Origin: Cristatella mucedo
Taxonomy: Eukaryota; Bryozoa; Phylactolaemata; Cristatellidae
Reading direction: 5' to 3'
Assembly: GCA_009760855.2 (NCBI GenBank)
Contig: WPIO01000217.1
Location: 1 to 62,000, forward strand
DNA length: 62,000 bases
Below the pieces are notes generated by a model that was not told the DNA's origin, made no database searches, and saw nothing but the letters and a program-made list of their open reading frames with translations. The position numbers and the translations under genes are program-made. Positions 1 through 11,007 of this stretch are shown piece by piece; position 1 is the stretch's first letter; every line of letters begins with the position of its first letter.

Positions 1-2
1 TA

Positions 3-119
3 AAAGCTAGCAAAATTCACAAGAAGCACGCCGCCGAGCTCTGGCGTGCCGAGGGCCGAGAGCAACATCTTGCGCAGCTACGCGGCCGCCAGCAGGCCGT
101 CATTCGCACGTCCGGTTGA
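3..119 (+). CDS. Possible terminal exon of a host gene (C-terminus only)
   Basis: Reading frame 3 is open from the window edge for 38 codons and ends in TGA at 117-119. The encoded peptide is rich in Lys, His, Arg, Gln, Ala and Glu, has no low complexity and would form a helix, as expected of a real C-terminus (for example KKHAAELWRAEGREQ). A canonical AATAAA lies at 373-378, about 255 bases past the stop, which fits a short 3' UTR. I do not recognise the family and cannot see its start or splice site because the window begins inside it. A chance open frame of this length is possible, so the call is tentative. Confidence 0.35.
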   Translation, partial: KASKIHKKHAAELWRAEGREQHLAQLRGRQQAVIRTSG

Positions 120-372
120 GAGGTCAGTGGGTCACCACCGTCTCAGCGCTTGGTCGCCATCTCGCATACGAGCTAGTGGCTGACTGCTTGGCGTGGATTG
201 CGATCCAGATCGCTGCGATCCTTGTAAAAGTATTTGTAACTTGCGGATAGAAAACCGACAGTGTTGACACGCCCTACTCTGGAGAAGGACATCAACAGCT
301 AAAGTCATCGAGTACTTGGTGAGATGAAGAGCGCGCTCTCTTTTTCGCCCCCATCTTTTCAGTGTCGTTCCG

Positions 373-378
373 AATAAA
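373..378 (+). promoter_or_regulatory. Candidate polyadenylation signal AATAAA
   Basis: A canonical AATAAA hexamer lies downstream of the possible terminal exon ending at 119. It would define a 3' UTR of about 270 bases. By itself the hexamer is weak evidence. Confidence 0.3.
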
Positions 379-605
379 CCATTCGATCGCACTGCCGTGT
401 GTAGGTATTTTACTAGGTTGCTCTGTTACTTACCCTCGATGCTGGGCCGGCGACGCTCCCGAGGCTTGTTGCCGGAAGCCGCTTGTTGCCGGAAGAGCTG
501 CCGGCGCTCCGGATTCATGGACCCTTGGCCCAACCCGAAGCAGGAAATTAGAAAAATCCAGTTCTGACCAGCTTTCGTATGAGTAGTGAAGCGCGATCAT
601 TCTAG

Positions 606-905
606 AGTGTATTGAAAAGAGCTTCTCAAAAGCGTGACCCCGTAGGTTTATCTTTGTCGTAATTATGCCAGCAGGAACACGCGGATCACTCGATAGCCTG
701 ACAATCAACACTGATATCTCAAGACCCATGTCATGTATCTTAATTTAAGTAATAAGACAAGTTATATTATGTGACAATGTGTTTTGAAACACCGATCGGA
801 AGAGCCTTGTGGCAAGACTAACTGCCAGAAAGGCGTCTTACCGCCGATTTCGGCCGCATGGCAGGCCGGTCGCCATGCCCGGCAGCATATGTTGGTTTTA
901 CGCAG
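606..905. repeat. Dispersed repeat R1, copy 1
   Basis: The segment aligns in the same orientation, with many substitutions and small gaps, to 18306-18565. Shared landmarks in order are AAAAGCGTGACC, a GTAATTATG/GTAGTTATG block, GAACACGCG, TTATGTGA and a GC-rich CCGGCCGGTTGC-like end. No coding potential or terminal repeats are visible. The element class is unknown. Confidence 0.5.
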
Positions 906-1689
906 AATTATACATGTGTACACAGAAATAAATATATTATCATTGTGTTCTATAAGAACTCAAATTTAGGCGAAAATTAAGACGCTCTTTAATGTGAAGC
1001 GAAACCACATATTAACCCCCTCCATCCGACCTTCACCTTGTTCCAGGGTCCGTCTTCCGGGCTGCCAGCCACCGCCAGCATGGATCTGAATGAGCTTGCG
1101 AGCCATGGCATGGATGTTTTCCTCGTCAACGGGCTTAGGCAAGACTTGTTAGTTCTGTATGCGTGTAAATTAGAGAAGATTTAGATTGAGAGGTCCCTAA
1201 GCTCTAGACAAGTCTTTAGTGTGCTCAATACTTGTGAGCCATTGAGTGCACATTTACTAAGCCTGGGTACTAACATGCGACGTTAGAATTCTTCTTGTGC
1301 TTTGGGAATGCGCGGCCTCTTTCTTAGTTCGTAGTTTTTTCAGCTTTTGCCTGCCTCATCCCCCCTGTCTTATCTTGTACGCTTGGTAAGGTGGCACTAG
1401 ATGGCCTGGTTGTTAGCCGACTGAGGGTTATGCTTGCACGCTGTCATATAAAGGAGTGATGGACAAGTGCAGTCCGTCCACGCAAAGTCGCAGTACTAGT
1501 GAACGCTACCTTTATCTCCTTTTGACAGGAGTTATTTACTAGTAGCGTTTCCTATTTGGGCCCGTCATGCAAGCAGTCGGGTGTCATATTTTGTATTATT
1601 GACATCGATGTCAACAGTGGGCTGTGAGCGTAGTATATGTATAATTTTATACATATTCGCAAGCAATAGCTTTCTTTCATCATTACAAA
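906..1689. other. Unassigned stretch, one coding-like patch
   Basis: No gene or known repeat is recognised here. Read on the minus strand, 1010-1145 stays open and gives a protein-like mix of residues (HAMARKLIQIHAGGGWQPG), perhaps an exon or an old element fragment. There is no clear splice signal or homologue, so it is not called as a gene. Confidence 0.3.
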
Positions 1690-2530
1690 CATCTGGATCG
1701 TCGCTTCTAGTGGATGACTCAGTGCTAGGTCCGGTTCTTTTCACGGTTTATACTCTCCCTCTTGCTGATGTGATTGCCAAGCACAATCTAGGCTTGCACT
1801 TCTATGCAGATGACACTCAGTTGTACCTTTGCTTTGATCCCTCCCAGCCTTCGGGCGCCTCAAATCACTTGCTGCATGCATTGATGACATCCGCACATGG
1901 ATGGCAGCAAATTTTCTAAAACTAAACGATGATAAAACGAACTTACTAATTATGGGCAAACCCAGTGTGATTCAGAGATTGGTAAGGCTGACTTTCAAAA
2001 TTGGCTCTGCCAGCATATCTCCAGCTGAATCAGCTCGAAATCTAGGTGTCATATTCCAAAGTGACCTCTCGTTAGACGACCACATCAGCTCCACAGTCAA
2101 ATCTGCCTATTTTCAGCTTCACAACATTGCTGAAATTCGGGCTTGTTTAGTTATCTGATACCACGTCCAAGTTGGTCCATGCATTCGTGACATCCCGTCT
2201 CGACTTCTGCAACTCACTGCTCGCTGGCCTTCCGGCATGTGCGATCAGGCGATTGCAGCTGGTGCAAAACTCTGCAGCTAGGCTTGTCTGTCGTGAGCGT
2301 CACAGTTGCCACATTACTCCACTTCTCGCCGACCTGCACTGGCTACCAGTCAAGCAACGGACTGACTTCAAGGTTTCGTCGCTCACTGTTAGGTCCCTTC
2401 ATTCTATGGCTCCAGCCTATCTCTCAGATATACTACCCCATCAGGCCAAGCATTGTACCACCCGCTTTTCGGAATCCTACAGTCGTTCCCTGAGGGCCTT
2501 TTAGTATTATATAGTGCACTAAGCATTGCA
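1690..2530 (+). mobile_element. LINE-A (L2/CR1-like) fragment with reverse transcriptase core
   Basis: This is a 5'-truncated non-LTR retrotransposon. Translated pieces show reverse transcriptase motif B ([15 protein letters not shown]), the catalytic FYADD box near 1800, and the C-terminal region typical of these LINEs ([19 protein letters not shown] and [10 protein letters not shown]). Frameshifts at about 1900 and 2160 split the frame, so it is dead. The copy is odd at its 3' end: after the serine-rich peptide near 2480 it jumps to the last bases of the LINE-A tail (CTGAGGGC..TTTA..AGTGCA). About 400 bases of C-terminal region and 3' UTR present in other copies are therefore missing. Confidence 0.85.
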
Positions 2531-3269
2531 GAATTGCTCTGGTTCAGGTGGCGATTAGCCCTGGCTTGACATTTAAAAGAAAAACGCACAGCAGGGTACC
2601 CATGAATTATCCATGGCGTGTTCCTGCCTGCTTGCAGTGTGCGTGTTAAAATTGGCCAATTGACACTTCCTATCCTGTATATGTAACATACGCAGAAAGA
2701 GATTTTCTTCTTAGGGCACTTTGCAGGTGGCTATTTTTATTATCCTATTCATATTATTATTTTGTCATTATTTGTTGTGAGGCTGTCACTGTTGTGCTTG
2801 TACATGTCGTATGTGAACCACAATGTGTAGTGCGTCATTGGGGAAATCGCAGGCTTATTCGATTGCTCATCAAGCACATATGGTGACTTGTCAAAAAACT
2901 GCTTGAAAACCATTTTGAGCTACCATAGGTCTAACATTAATGAAGTATAATTTTTGATGCAAATATATTTTCAAGTATGTGACTTGATTGCTTGACGGTT
3001 GAAGGACGTTGCTGTGCTGACTGTCTCGGTACAAACGGCTTTGCATGCTTCTGTAGGCAAGGTACTTATTGTAATTAACTCACGGGTTCTCTCCCAGCTA
3101 GCTGTGCAGCCCCTGCTTCCTTCACTCGAGAATTACCTACGATGGCTTCAATGGCTACTGCTTACTTAAGTGGTCATTTCCGGTGCATCCGTACACTGTT
3201 CAGTGTATCAAATGAAAGCGTTTTTAAGTCGATACCTTGGCAGGTGATTCACGAGCCATGCAGAAGTCT
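2531..3269. other. Unassigned stretch with a decayed LINE tail
   Basis: No gene is seen. Around 2697-2775 a weak match to the LINE-A 3' end (AGAGATTTTCTTCTTAGGGC followed by ATT-rich DNA) suggests an old LINE tail. The remainder is AT-rich and unrecognised. Confidence 0.35.
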
Positions 3270-3527
3270 ACATTGTAGTTCTTAAACGTCCATTACAGAA
3301 TGCAAGTCATTCGGAAAATGCTTCAGGCCATCGAAAAAGGATGCTCAATTATTGATTACGCCAAGTCAATTGATGTGCTAGTTGCCTTGCACATGCTGAA
3401 GCAGGCGTGCCTCCTAGTATCGCCGGCTACGATCCGAAACGGTTTCAGAAAAGCTGCCTTTCCAACTGTTGGTCTGATGACAATAATGACGGTGTTCTGC
3501 CGATTCCAGCAGTGGCTGCTGAGCTAA
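3270..3527 (+). pseudogene. pogo/Tigger-type DNA transposase remnant
   Basis: The open stretch encodes the C-terminal end of a Tc1/mariner-superfamily pogo/Tigger transposase. The recognisable pattern is an HYR-like lead, then a DYAKSIDVLVALHMLKQA block and SPATIRNGFRKAAF; the family has a conserved WxxVSxxTIxNCFRKAGF-like motif at this place just after the DDE core. The catalytic acidic residues would lie upstream and are not readable. Neither terminal inverted repeat was found. It is a short fossil, about a tenth to a fifth of a full transposase. Confidence 0.7.
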
Positions 3528-3740
3528 GCGAAGCACACAAGATTTTCAGACTTTTTAAATTACACTGTTTAAATGATTAGTATTATTATGTATGCCTTGA
3601 TTATTTTATGATGGTAAATTGGCAATAAAGAAAATCTGTGACTTTTTCAGTAATATTAGTCCCACTCTGCATATAGGAGTACTCGGCATATAGAAGAAGA
3701 CCCATTAGCCGGCCCGAGTGTATTCTTATAAGGAGTCGAC

Positions 3741-4835
<1,095 letters not shown>

Positions 4836-4837
4836 GT

Positions 4838-5015
4838 GCCTAGATAGAGATTTGATTCTCCCAAGATGCTCTAAAAGCGACGTGTTATTATTAATGTAAC
4901 CTCCTTAAGATAGGAATGAATCCGTGGGAAATGTGCAGATTTCTTTGGCTTCATTCCCGACTTGTGTCACGACATACCCTGACTTGACTACATTTAAAAT
5001 TGATTGACCCTATTT
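4838..5015 (+). mobile_element. Old LINE-A scraps
   Basis: 4838-4895 matches the LINE-A tail (GTGCCTAGATAGAGATTTGA, then TTATTATTAATGT). 4950-5012 matches the RT C-terminal region found in every LINE-A copy (CTTGTGTCACGACAT, then CCTGACTTGACTACATTTAA). Both are strongly diverged. Confidence 0.6.
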
Positions 5016-5077
5016 TTATGTATAGAAGTGCCCCGATGCATTGTGTTTGCGTGGCTTACTGACTCGTAGCTAATAGA

Positions 5078-5143
5078 CAAGAGAGAGAGATAGAGAGAGA
5101 GAGAGGGAGATTGAGCATATGCATGTGTTTGTTTGTGTGCATA

Positions 5144-5170
<27 letters not shown>
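5078..5170. repeat. (GA)n and (GT)n microsatellites
   Basis: A GA/GAGG run at 5079-5110 is followed by a TG run at about 5145-5170, then a looser TGAG/TGTG-rich stretch to about 5330. Histidine/threonine-rich minus-strand frames here are repeat artefacts. Confidence 0.9.
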
Positions 5171-5174
<4 letters not shown>

Positions 5175-5537
5175 ATGTGAGTGAGTTAGTGAGTGAGTGT
5201 GCCTGCATCTGGATGTGGGTGAGTGTGCCTGCATTGTATGGCAATGAGCATGCCGGTGTGCATGTGCTTTTTTGGGATTTGTATCGGTGTACGGCTGTTT
5301 GTGCAGGTGTGTGCATGAACGTGTGAGCAATATGGGTTGCTCACTGCTGCACGCAGGCTGCCTCTTTCCCAGGACATTCATTTACCGGTTTATCAAGGTC
5401 CATGCTTGAAAACTAGAGAGCACTGTAGTCGGTTCATCGTGTCCACCTGTTTGGGCCTGTGTTATGATCAATGCTCCGTTCCCATGCTCGGTAGTGAAGT
5501 CGCTATTGCTGGTTTCCCTGTGGCTACTTTCTAGGCC

Positions 5538-6657
5538 ATGGTTGCACAAAGCAACGCTCTGGATGAAGAAGTCGATATGCTGCGATGCTGCCTGTGCAGC
5601 GACCAGCTGCAGCGACCGCTTCTCCTCGGCTGCCTGCACAGCTGCTGCGACCGCTGCGCTGACGGCGCTGCTGTGGACGCGGCGGCCAGTGCTAGCGGCA
5701 GCTCGATCGTCGTGTGCCCTCTGTGCAATGAGGCGACGGATGTCGGCACCAAGTACTACAACTCTTTCATCCAAAGCCGCTTGCTGCTTCTCCAGGTGAT
5801 CGACGGCCAAGCCGCGTGCGGATTTTGCGACGACGGCGACGCCGACGGAGCTGCCGGGGGCTGTGGCCCGGCTGCAGCCCAGAGAGCTGAGAAGTGGTGC
5901 CCCGAGTGCAGGAAGTTCCTCTGCGCTGACTGCTCCCCGCAGCACAAGAGGATCCTCAAGCACCACGCCGAACTCTGGCTGACCGACGTAGCCAGCAAAG
6001 GCAAGCTGCTGCTCGACGCCGTCACGTGCCCACGTCACGTGACAAACGCCCAGGATTTCGTGTGCACCGACTGTCAGACGCTGGGCTGCCACGCCTGTGC
6101 GAGAGCGTGCATCCAAGCTGGCCACGGCGTGCTAGCCGTGGGCGTGCTCACTGAGCAGTACGTGTCCAAAGTGAAAGAGAGCATTGGCAGTCTGAAGCGC
6201 CAGCTCGAGAGCAAGGCGGCCATGTTTCAGAGCTACGACTGCCTGCTCGGCGACCTGGACGCCGCACGCCGAGCGACGCTGGACGAGCTGAGGGCGAACA
6301 AGCGGCGCCTTCTAGACGTCGTCGACGTCGTGTTCGTCGAGGCCGAGGAGATGGCCAACAGCATGTACGACGACGTTTTCGACAGGGCGTCGGAGATGGT
6401 GCGAAAGGCACACGAGCTGAAGGGAACCGTGCACAGCTCGATAAAGTACAGCAACTTCGTCTTGGATGTGCCGGAAGTCAGCATCGTGCTCCAGCAGCAC
6501 AAGCTGCTGCTCTCGAGGCTGAGCAAGCTGGCCTCCAGCTTGAAGGGGATGAGCGGTCCGGCCGCCACTTCGGGCGTGGTCAAGCTGCAGAGCGCCATGC
6601 CGACATGCTTGGATGAGGTGCTAAAGCAATGGCTCGGGCAGCCCGTTATGCGGCCAG
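5538..6657 (+). CDS. TRIM-family protein, exon 1: RING finger, two B-boxes, coiled coil
   Basis: Exon 1 of a two-exon gene encodes 373 residues and the first base of the next codon. Visible domains: a C3HC4 RING (Cys17, Cys20, Cys32, His34, Cys37, Cys40, Cys60, Cys63), B-box 1 (Cys94, Cys97, Cys121, Cys124, Cys129, Cys132, His136, His142), B-box 2 (Cys164, His167, Cys176, Cys179, Cys184, Cys187, His196) and a coiled coil from about 205 to 330. By family knowledge, TRIM proteins are E3 ubiquitin ligases: the RING recruits the E2 and the coiled coil dimerises. The ATG is in a strong context (GGCCATGG) and directly follows a pyrimidine-rich acceptor (TTTCTAG at 5528-5534), so a non-coding first exon upstream is likely. 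The donor is CAG|GTAACC at 6655-6663. The exon is markedly GC-rich compared with the AT-rich flanks. Confidence 0.88.
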
Positions 6658-6911
6658 GTAACCTTTAACCCTAACCTTTATTCAGTACTTGGTGCTCGTG
6701 AGCCTTTCGGGTGTCATCGACCGCTGATTTACTCGATTTTTCGTTCTCGCGACGTGACCGTTTTTGGCGTTTGTAGACTTTAACTGTGACACAATTTGGA
6801 AGGAAGAATTCCAAAAAGGGGTTTTCCTCGGGAGTTCCACTAATTCTGGTATGTTATGCAGTTGCTTCATTTACTTGCCTGGTTTTGGCTGCTATAGAAG
6901 AGCCAGTTGGT

Positions 6912-7559
6912 TGTCAACTATGACTGGCAAGCCAGGGCTCATTATAATTATCTGGCGCCCAGACACCTTGAGACGTTCATGCTTTGCATAACGTAGGCCT
7001 TTGTGGATGCTGTTATGACTGCTCGACTCTAGTCTGGGTAGTCGCACAGCATGCTTTCGATGCGTGCATGCAATGCGCCATCACCTGAAACTCGAAATAT
7101 TCGAGCAGTTACGGCACTGCCCTCGATGTCCTGCATGCAGGGGTGACAGCAACTCGGTATTAGAAAAACACGAACAACAGCCTCTATATTAATGGCCAAT
7201 GTGGCAGGTGAATTGCAACAGACTCGTTTACAGAGCTTACGCTCAGCGCTCTGACACACCGACCGGCATGCCGTAACTGCAAGAGAACGACTGCGGTCAG
7301 GCCCACGCTTTGTATAGTGACCAGATCATTAGTAATGCAATAGTTTCGTTCTTACATAACAATTGCATCATGCTGCTCATAAGCCTCGGCTGATTGCGGC
7401 TATTTCGTAAGTGGCTCTCAGTTATAATCCAGCGGCCGAGCTCCTAGTTTGCAATTTAGGTTCAGCTGTCAAGTCCAAGATCGCGGGCATTGCTCTCTGC
7501 GTCTATGCATTGTCCGTGTACTTGTCTTGACTTCTGTAACTCACTGCTTGCAGGTCTTC
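6912..7559. repeat. Left copy of a direct duplication flanking a LINE
   Basis: Runs from TGTCAACTATGACTGGCAAG to CTGCTTGCAGGTCTTC and abuts the 3' end of the minus-strand LINE-A at 7560. It matches 8023-8320 at roughly 90% or better, except for 339 extra bases (6986-7324) absent from the right copy. The position of both copies, exactly at the two ends of the LINE, is that of a very long target-site duplication. Confidence 0.8.
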
Positions 7560-8024
7560 AAATATTAATAACAATAATAATATAATAATATTAATGCACT
7601 TGTTAAAGCGCCCTCAGAGAACTTAATCTCTTTCTTGGCTCATTACATTTGCTGCAAAGGGAAATGCCATTGAATGGTGAGTAATATCATGCTTGAAAAA
7701 CAAACAAAAACAATAACATGGTTAGGGGTGACATGCACAGGGTCAGCATGCAAATGTGGTTAGTGGCAGCATGCAGTGTTAGCACGCATAAGCACATGAA
7801 GTACGAATCACAGGGACCCACTAAATGCTGTCCTAAATAGGTATTTTTAATTCCTTTTTAAATGTGGTCAGGTCAGGGGATGTTCTGACGCAGGTCGGGA
7901 GGGAGTTCCAGGCTTTGGGAGCATACGAACTAAATGCACGGTCTCCAAAGGATTTGAGGTTTGTACGAGGTATTGGTAGTCTGTTGGATTCCGAAAAGCG
8001 GGTGGTACAATGCTTGGCCTGATG
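7560..8024 (-). mobile_element. LINE-A 3' end, 5'-truncated
   Basis: Read on the minus strand it carries the last part of the RT C-terminal domain (matching ...[10 protein letters not shown]), the 3' UTR with CATGCTGACCCTGTGCATG, the terminal AGAGATTAAGTTCTCTGAGG stem-loop and an ATT/AAT tail at 7560-7595. No intact frame remains. The 5' truncation point lies in the middle of the C-terminal domain. Confidence 0.85.
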
Positions 8025-8320
8025 TCAACTATGACTGGCAAGCCAGGGCTCATTATAATTATCTGGCGCCCAGACACCTTGAGACGTTCATGCTTTATCA
8101 TTAGTAGTGCAATAGTTTCGTTCTTACATAACAATGCATCATGATGCTCATTAGCCTCGGCTATTTTGTAAGCGGCTCTCAGTTATAAACCAGCGGCCGA
8201 GCTCGTAGTTTGCAGTTTAGGTTCAGCTGTCAAGTTCATGATCGCGGGCATTGCTCTCTGCGTCTATGCATTGTCCGTGTACCTGTCTTGACTTGTGTAA
8301 CTCACTGCTTGCAGGTCTTC
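8023..8320. repeat. Right copy of the direct duplication flanking a LINE
   Basis: Starts with TGTCAACTATGACTGGCAAG directly at the 5' truncation point of the LINE-A and ends at GCAGGTCTTC, where sequence carries on into an older LINE. It lacks 339 bases found in the left copy (6912-7559). Small indels and substitutions show that the event is not recent. Confidence 0.8.
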
Positions 8321-8800
8321 TGCCTGAAGATTAAGATGCTTACGGCAGGTGCAAAACTCGGCAGCCTAGGCTTAACTATAAGGAACGTACCGGCGGCCGC
8401 ATTAGACCGCTTCTCACCGACTTGCACTAGCTCCGATGAAGCAGTTTATCCACTTCGAGGTTCTGTCACTCACTTTCGGTCCTTTCATTCTCGTGCTCCA
8501 GCCTACTCATCCGAAATGCTTCCTAATCAAGCCTCACTGGAATCTACTTCCTACTAATAACGCGACGTCCCTTACACCATGGGCTTGACGACATTCAAAA
8601 AGAAGCTAGAAACCCACCTGCTCCTCAAAGCGTTTGCATCGTCCGCGAGATTTGTGCTATGCATGGTTTTCCTTGCTGATGCTGTGCATGCTATCATCTA
8701 CTGAGTGTCATGCTTCCTCTTTAGCATACGTGCAAGTGCCTGGAAAGAGATTTAGTTCTCTTAGCGTACCATGTAAATGTCTTTATATTAATTGTTATTA
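8260..8800 (+). mobile_element. Diverged LINE-A-type fragment
   Basis: The C-terminal RT region can be followed in pieces: TGACTTGTGTAACTCACTGC, GTGCAAAACTCGGCAG, CACCGACTTGCACTAGCTC, CTCCAGCCTACTC and GACATTCAAAAAGAAGCTAG. It ends with a tail (GTGCCTGGAAAGAGATTTAG, TTAATTGTTATTATCA). It overlaps the right duplication copy, so the target of the younger LINE was itself an old LINE. Confidence 0.7.
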
Positions 8801-9118
8801 TCAGCTGCAGATTCGTCTCCTTTCTTTACTCTTAGATGCCATTTTCATAAGAATGTACTTTAAATGTGGGTTATGCTCAGTTTTATCATTCAAGTGCAGT
8901 CAGATGCCACCGTCCTGCTCGGCGTATGCTGGAAGCCTGCTGCCAATGCAAGCCCCCAGCGAGTGTGTCTGTCTGTTACATTAGTCTTACCCTGGGTCTG
9001 AATCGGTTCACTGTTGTGACACCCTGCCTTACGTTGCCTATATGTGGCCCCCAATAGTCTGCCAATCTTGTTCTTCTACTTCCCTCACTCTTTCCCTCGG
9101 TCTCTAACTCAATGATAT

Positions 9119-9432
9119 TTGCGCACACACACACAACACACACACACACAACACACACACAAACACACACGAACACACTTTGTCTGCCTTTGTCTCTTTC
9201 TCCCATTTTTTGTCTATTGTTTGCTCTCTCCTTATCTTTTTCTTGCTCTTTTCATTCATTCTGTCAGGCTCCTCTATTTTTTCCTCTCTTTTTCTCACTC
9301 ACTCTTAATTTTTTCTCCTGTTTCACTATATATTTCTCTCTCTCTCTCTCTCTCACTCTCAGTATCCCTTACCTTTTTATTACTTCTGATTCTCTCATTC
9401 ATTCTCTCACTCCCTCTCTCCCTCCTTTATCT
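9119..9432. repeat. (CA)n and pyrimidine-rich microsatellites at the end of the intron
   Basis: Interrupted ACACAC runs (9124-9175) are followed by about 250 bases of T/C-rich DNA with a pure CT run at about 9333-9353. The pyrimidine-rich stretch lies just upstream of the 3' splice site. Confidence 0.9.
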
Positions 9433-9550
9433 TGATGCATTTAACTCCATTGACCACACTCGTTGATTCATCCAGCTGCCGTAGCCTTTGCTGACCTTCG
9501 CCTTGACTTTTGCCCTCGCCTTGTCTCACGTGCCTACTACATCGTTGCAG

Positions 9551-10473
9551 CTGTCGAATATGGAACTTTGGCAGATGCAACTTGCTTGCGCAAGGAAGTG
9601 GGTCCGGCCGTTTACCAATTATCTGCTGCCTTCGACTGTCACGACCTAGCGTTTAGTTCCAATGGCAGGTTGCTTCTGCTAGCTGCAGGTGTAGATGGCC
9701 TGCTGGAAGTTAACATCACGAGTAGAAAACAGACTCAGTGGCTGCCTGCTACGACAGATGGCAAACGTCAGAGTGTTGTCAGTGTCGCCTCACTTGCAGA
9801 CGGCTCGGTCGTCGTGAGCCTTGACCATTTGTCGTGTGCTATCGTCTCCAATAGGACCAATAATGGACAATGGCACTTGGAGAGATACATCACTGCACTT
9901 CAGAAGCCATTCTTCTCATTGTCGGCCTACGGCAATCTGGCTGCGGCTGCCGAGGGCATGCCGGGTATAGTTGACCAGGCTTCGGCATTCGTTGACAAGG
10001 TGTCAGCATTCGTTGTCGTGTCACTGTTTGGCGATGGAATGCAGGTGAGGCAGCCGGTCGACTGCTGCATTAAGAGCCTTGCTCTCACGGCCGATGCTGT
10101 CGTTATCACCAGTCGATGTGAGGAGCGCTTCAAGTCTGGCAGATACGCGTGGACCATTGACGGCTATGCGTTCAGTGGAAGCAGGCTGTGGACGATCGAG
10201 CACCAGTATCGTACCGTGCTTGACGCGTGGGTCGCTGACGGTGGGGAAGCGATTTACCTGCTGGTGGAAACTGGTAAATTCGAGATTGTGTCCATTGATC
10301 AACGGCAGGGGCAGCGGCTTGCCGAGCTGACATTGTCACCAAAGATATTGCAGGAGCTGTCACCAATGAAGCTATCGTCTGGTCTTGTGCCGTACAACGG
10401 ATACAGTGGACACATGTTTGCTTTCCTTGCCTGGAATCGTCGCGAACTCTTTCTTTGCCGAGACCCTCTATAA
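9551..10473 (+). CDS. TRIM-family protein, exon 2: C-terminal beta-propeller-like domain
   Basis: This exon completes the gene begun at 5538, giving about 680 residues (about 705 with the earlier acceptor). It lacks an ATG near its start, and the frame fits the phase-1 donor exactly. The sequence has repeated hydrophobic/Gly patterns of a propeller: LAFSSNGRLLLLAAGVDGLL, VASLADGSVVVSLDHL, LALTADAVVITSR, WVADGGEAIYLLVETGKFE and GHMFAFLAW, about five or six blades spaced 40-60 residues apart. A RING/B-box/coiled-coil protein with a C-terminal propeller suggests the TRIM-NHL group (TRIM2/3/32/71-like), where the propeller binds RNA or substrate. The blades do not show a clean NHL consensus, so WD40-like or other propellers remain possible. 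Stop TAA at 10471-10473. Confidence 0.75.
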
Positions 10474-11007
10474 AATGTATAACCTCCTGCTTCACAGCTA
10501 GCTGGGGCAGTAGCATTCTTGTGTTCTTTTTTGGTAAGACCGACTTCCTATATGTTCGTGTGTGAAGAGAGTGCCACTTGTTAATGGAACTGACCCTCTT
10601 TGGGCTCAAGAGCCAAGCGAGAGGAGGGAGCTTTCGCCAGCGACAGCTGAGCCCAACGTTATGTTGTATATGTTTAATTGCAAAGCTTGGGTTTTTGAAA
10701 GGGAGTAAGAGACACCATTACCACTGGTGTGACTGCCACTGAGGAGCACGTGAAATCAAGCAAGAGAAATAAGTGAGAAAGAGATCGCAGGAGACTAAAT
10801 ATTAGATCATAATCGGACTAAGATTAAAGCCAAGGATAGTGCGATGAAGGATTATGGCCTACCTGTGGTATAAGTGGCAAGTCAGATGATTAGAAAATCG
10901 AATCAGTTGGCCCACTGCAGGTTGCTCACCTAAGTTACTGCAGCAAGCACTACTCAGCTGAGTGACTGCAGCAAGCAGTACGTACAGCTGTCGAGGCGCC
11001 TAGACAG
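10474..11007. other. 3' flank of the TRIM gene
   Basis: No second gene is seen. No AATAAA occurs nearby; an ATTAAA variant at about 10825 is the best polyadenylation candidate, which would make the 3' UTR about 370 bases. The remainder up to the LINE is unrecognised. Confidence 0.4.

Larger units (their letters stand above)
6658..9550 (+). other. Intron of the TRIM gene (phase 1)
   Basis: The donor is CAG|GTAACC at 6658. Two acceptors keep the frame: TTGCAG at 9545-9550, preceded by a pyrimidine-rich run, which I prefer, and ATCCAG at 9470-9475. Both leave CT to complete the split codon begun by the last G of exon 1. The intron holds two LINE copies, a large direct duplication and CA/CT microsatellites. 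cDNA evidence would decide between the acceptors. Confidence 0.7.

Noticed and set aside
5056-5381. His/Thr-rich minus-strand frames and a Cys/Val-rich plus-strand frame
   Set aside because: They arise from GA/GT microsatellite DNA and show no domain.
5382-6125. A 247-codon minus-strand frame opposite the TRIM exon
   Set aside because: It is a by-product of GC-rich coding DNA; the plus-strand frame has the complete RING and B-box cysteine pattern and a strong start.
9104-9466. Frames rich in Ser, Leu and His in the intron
   Set aside because: They derive from CA and CT repeats.
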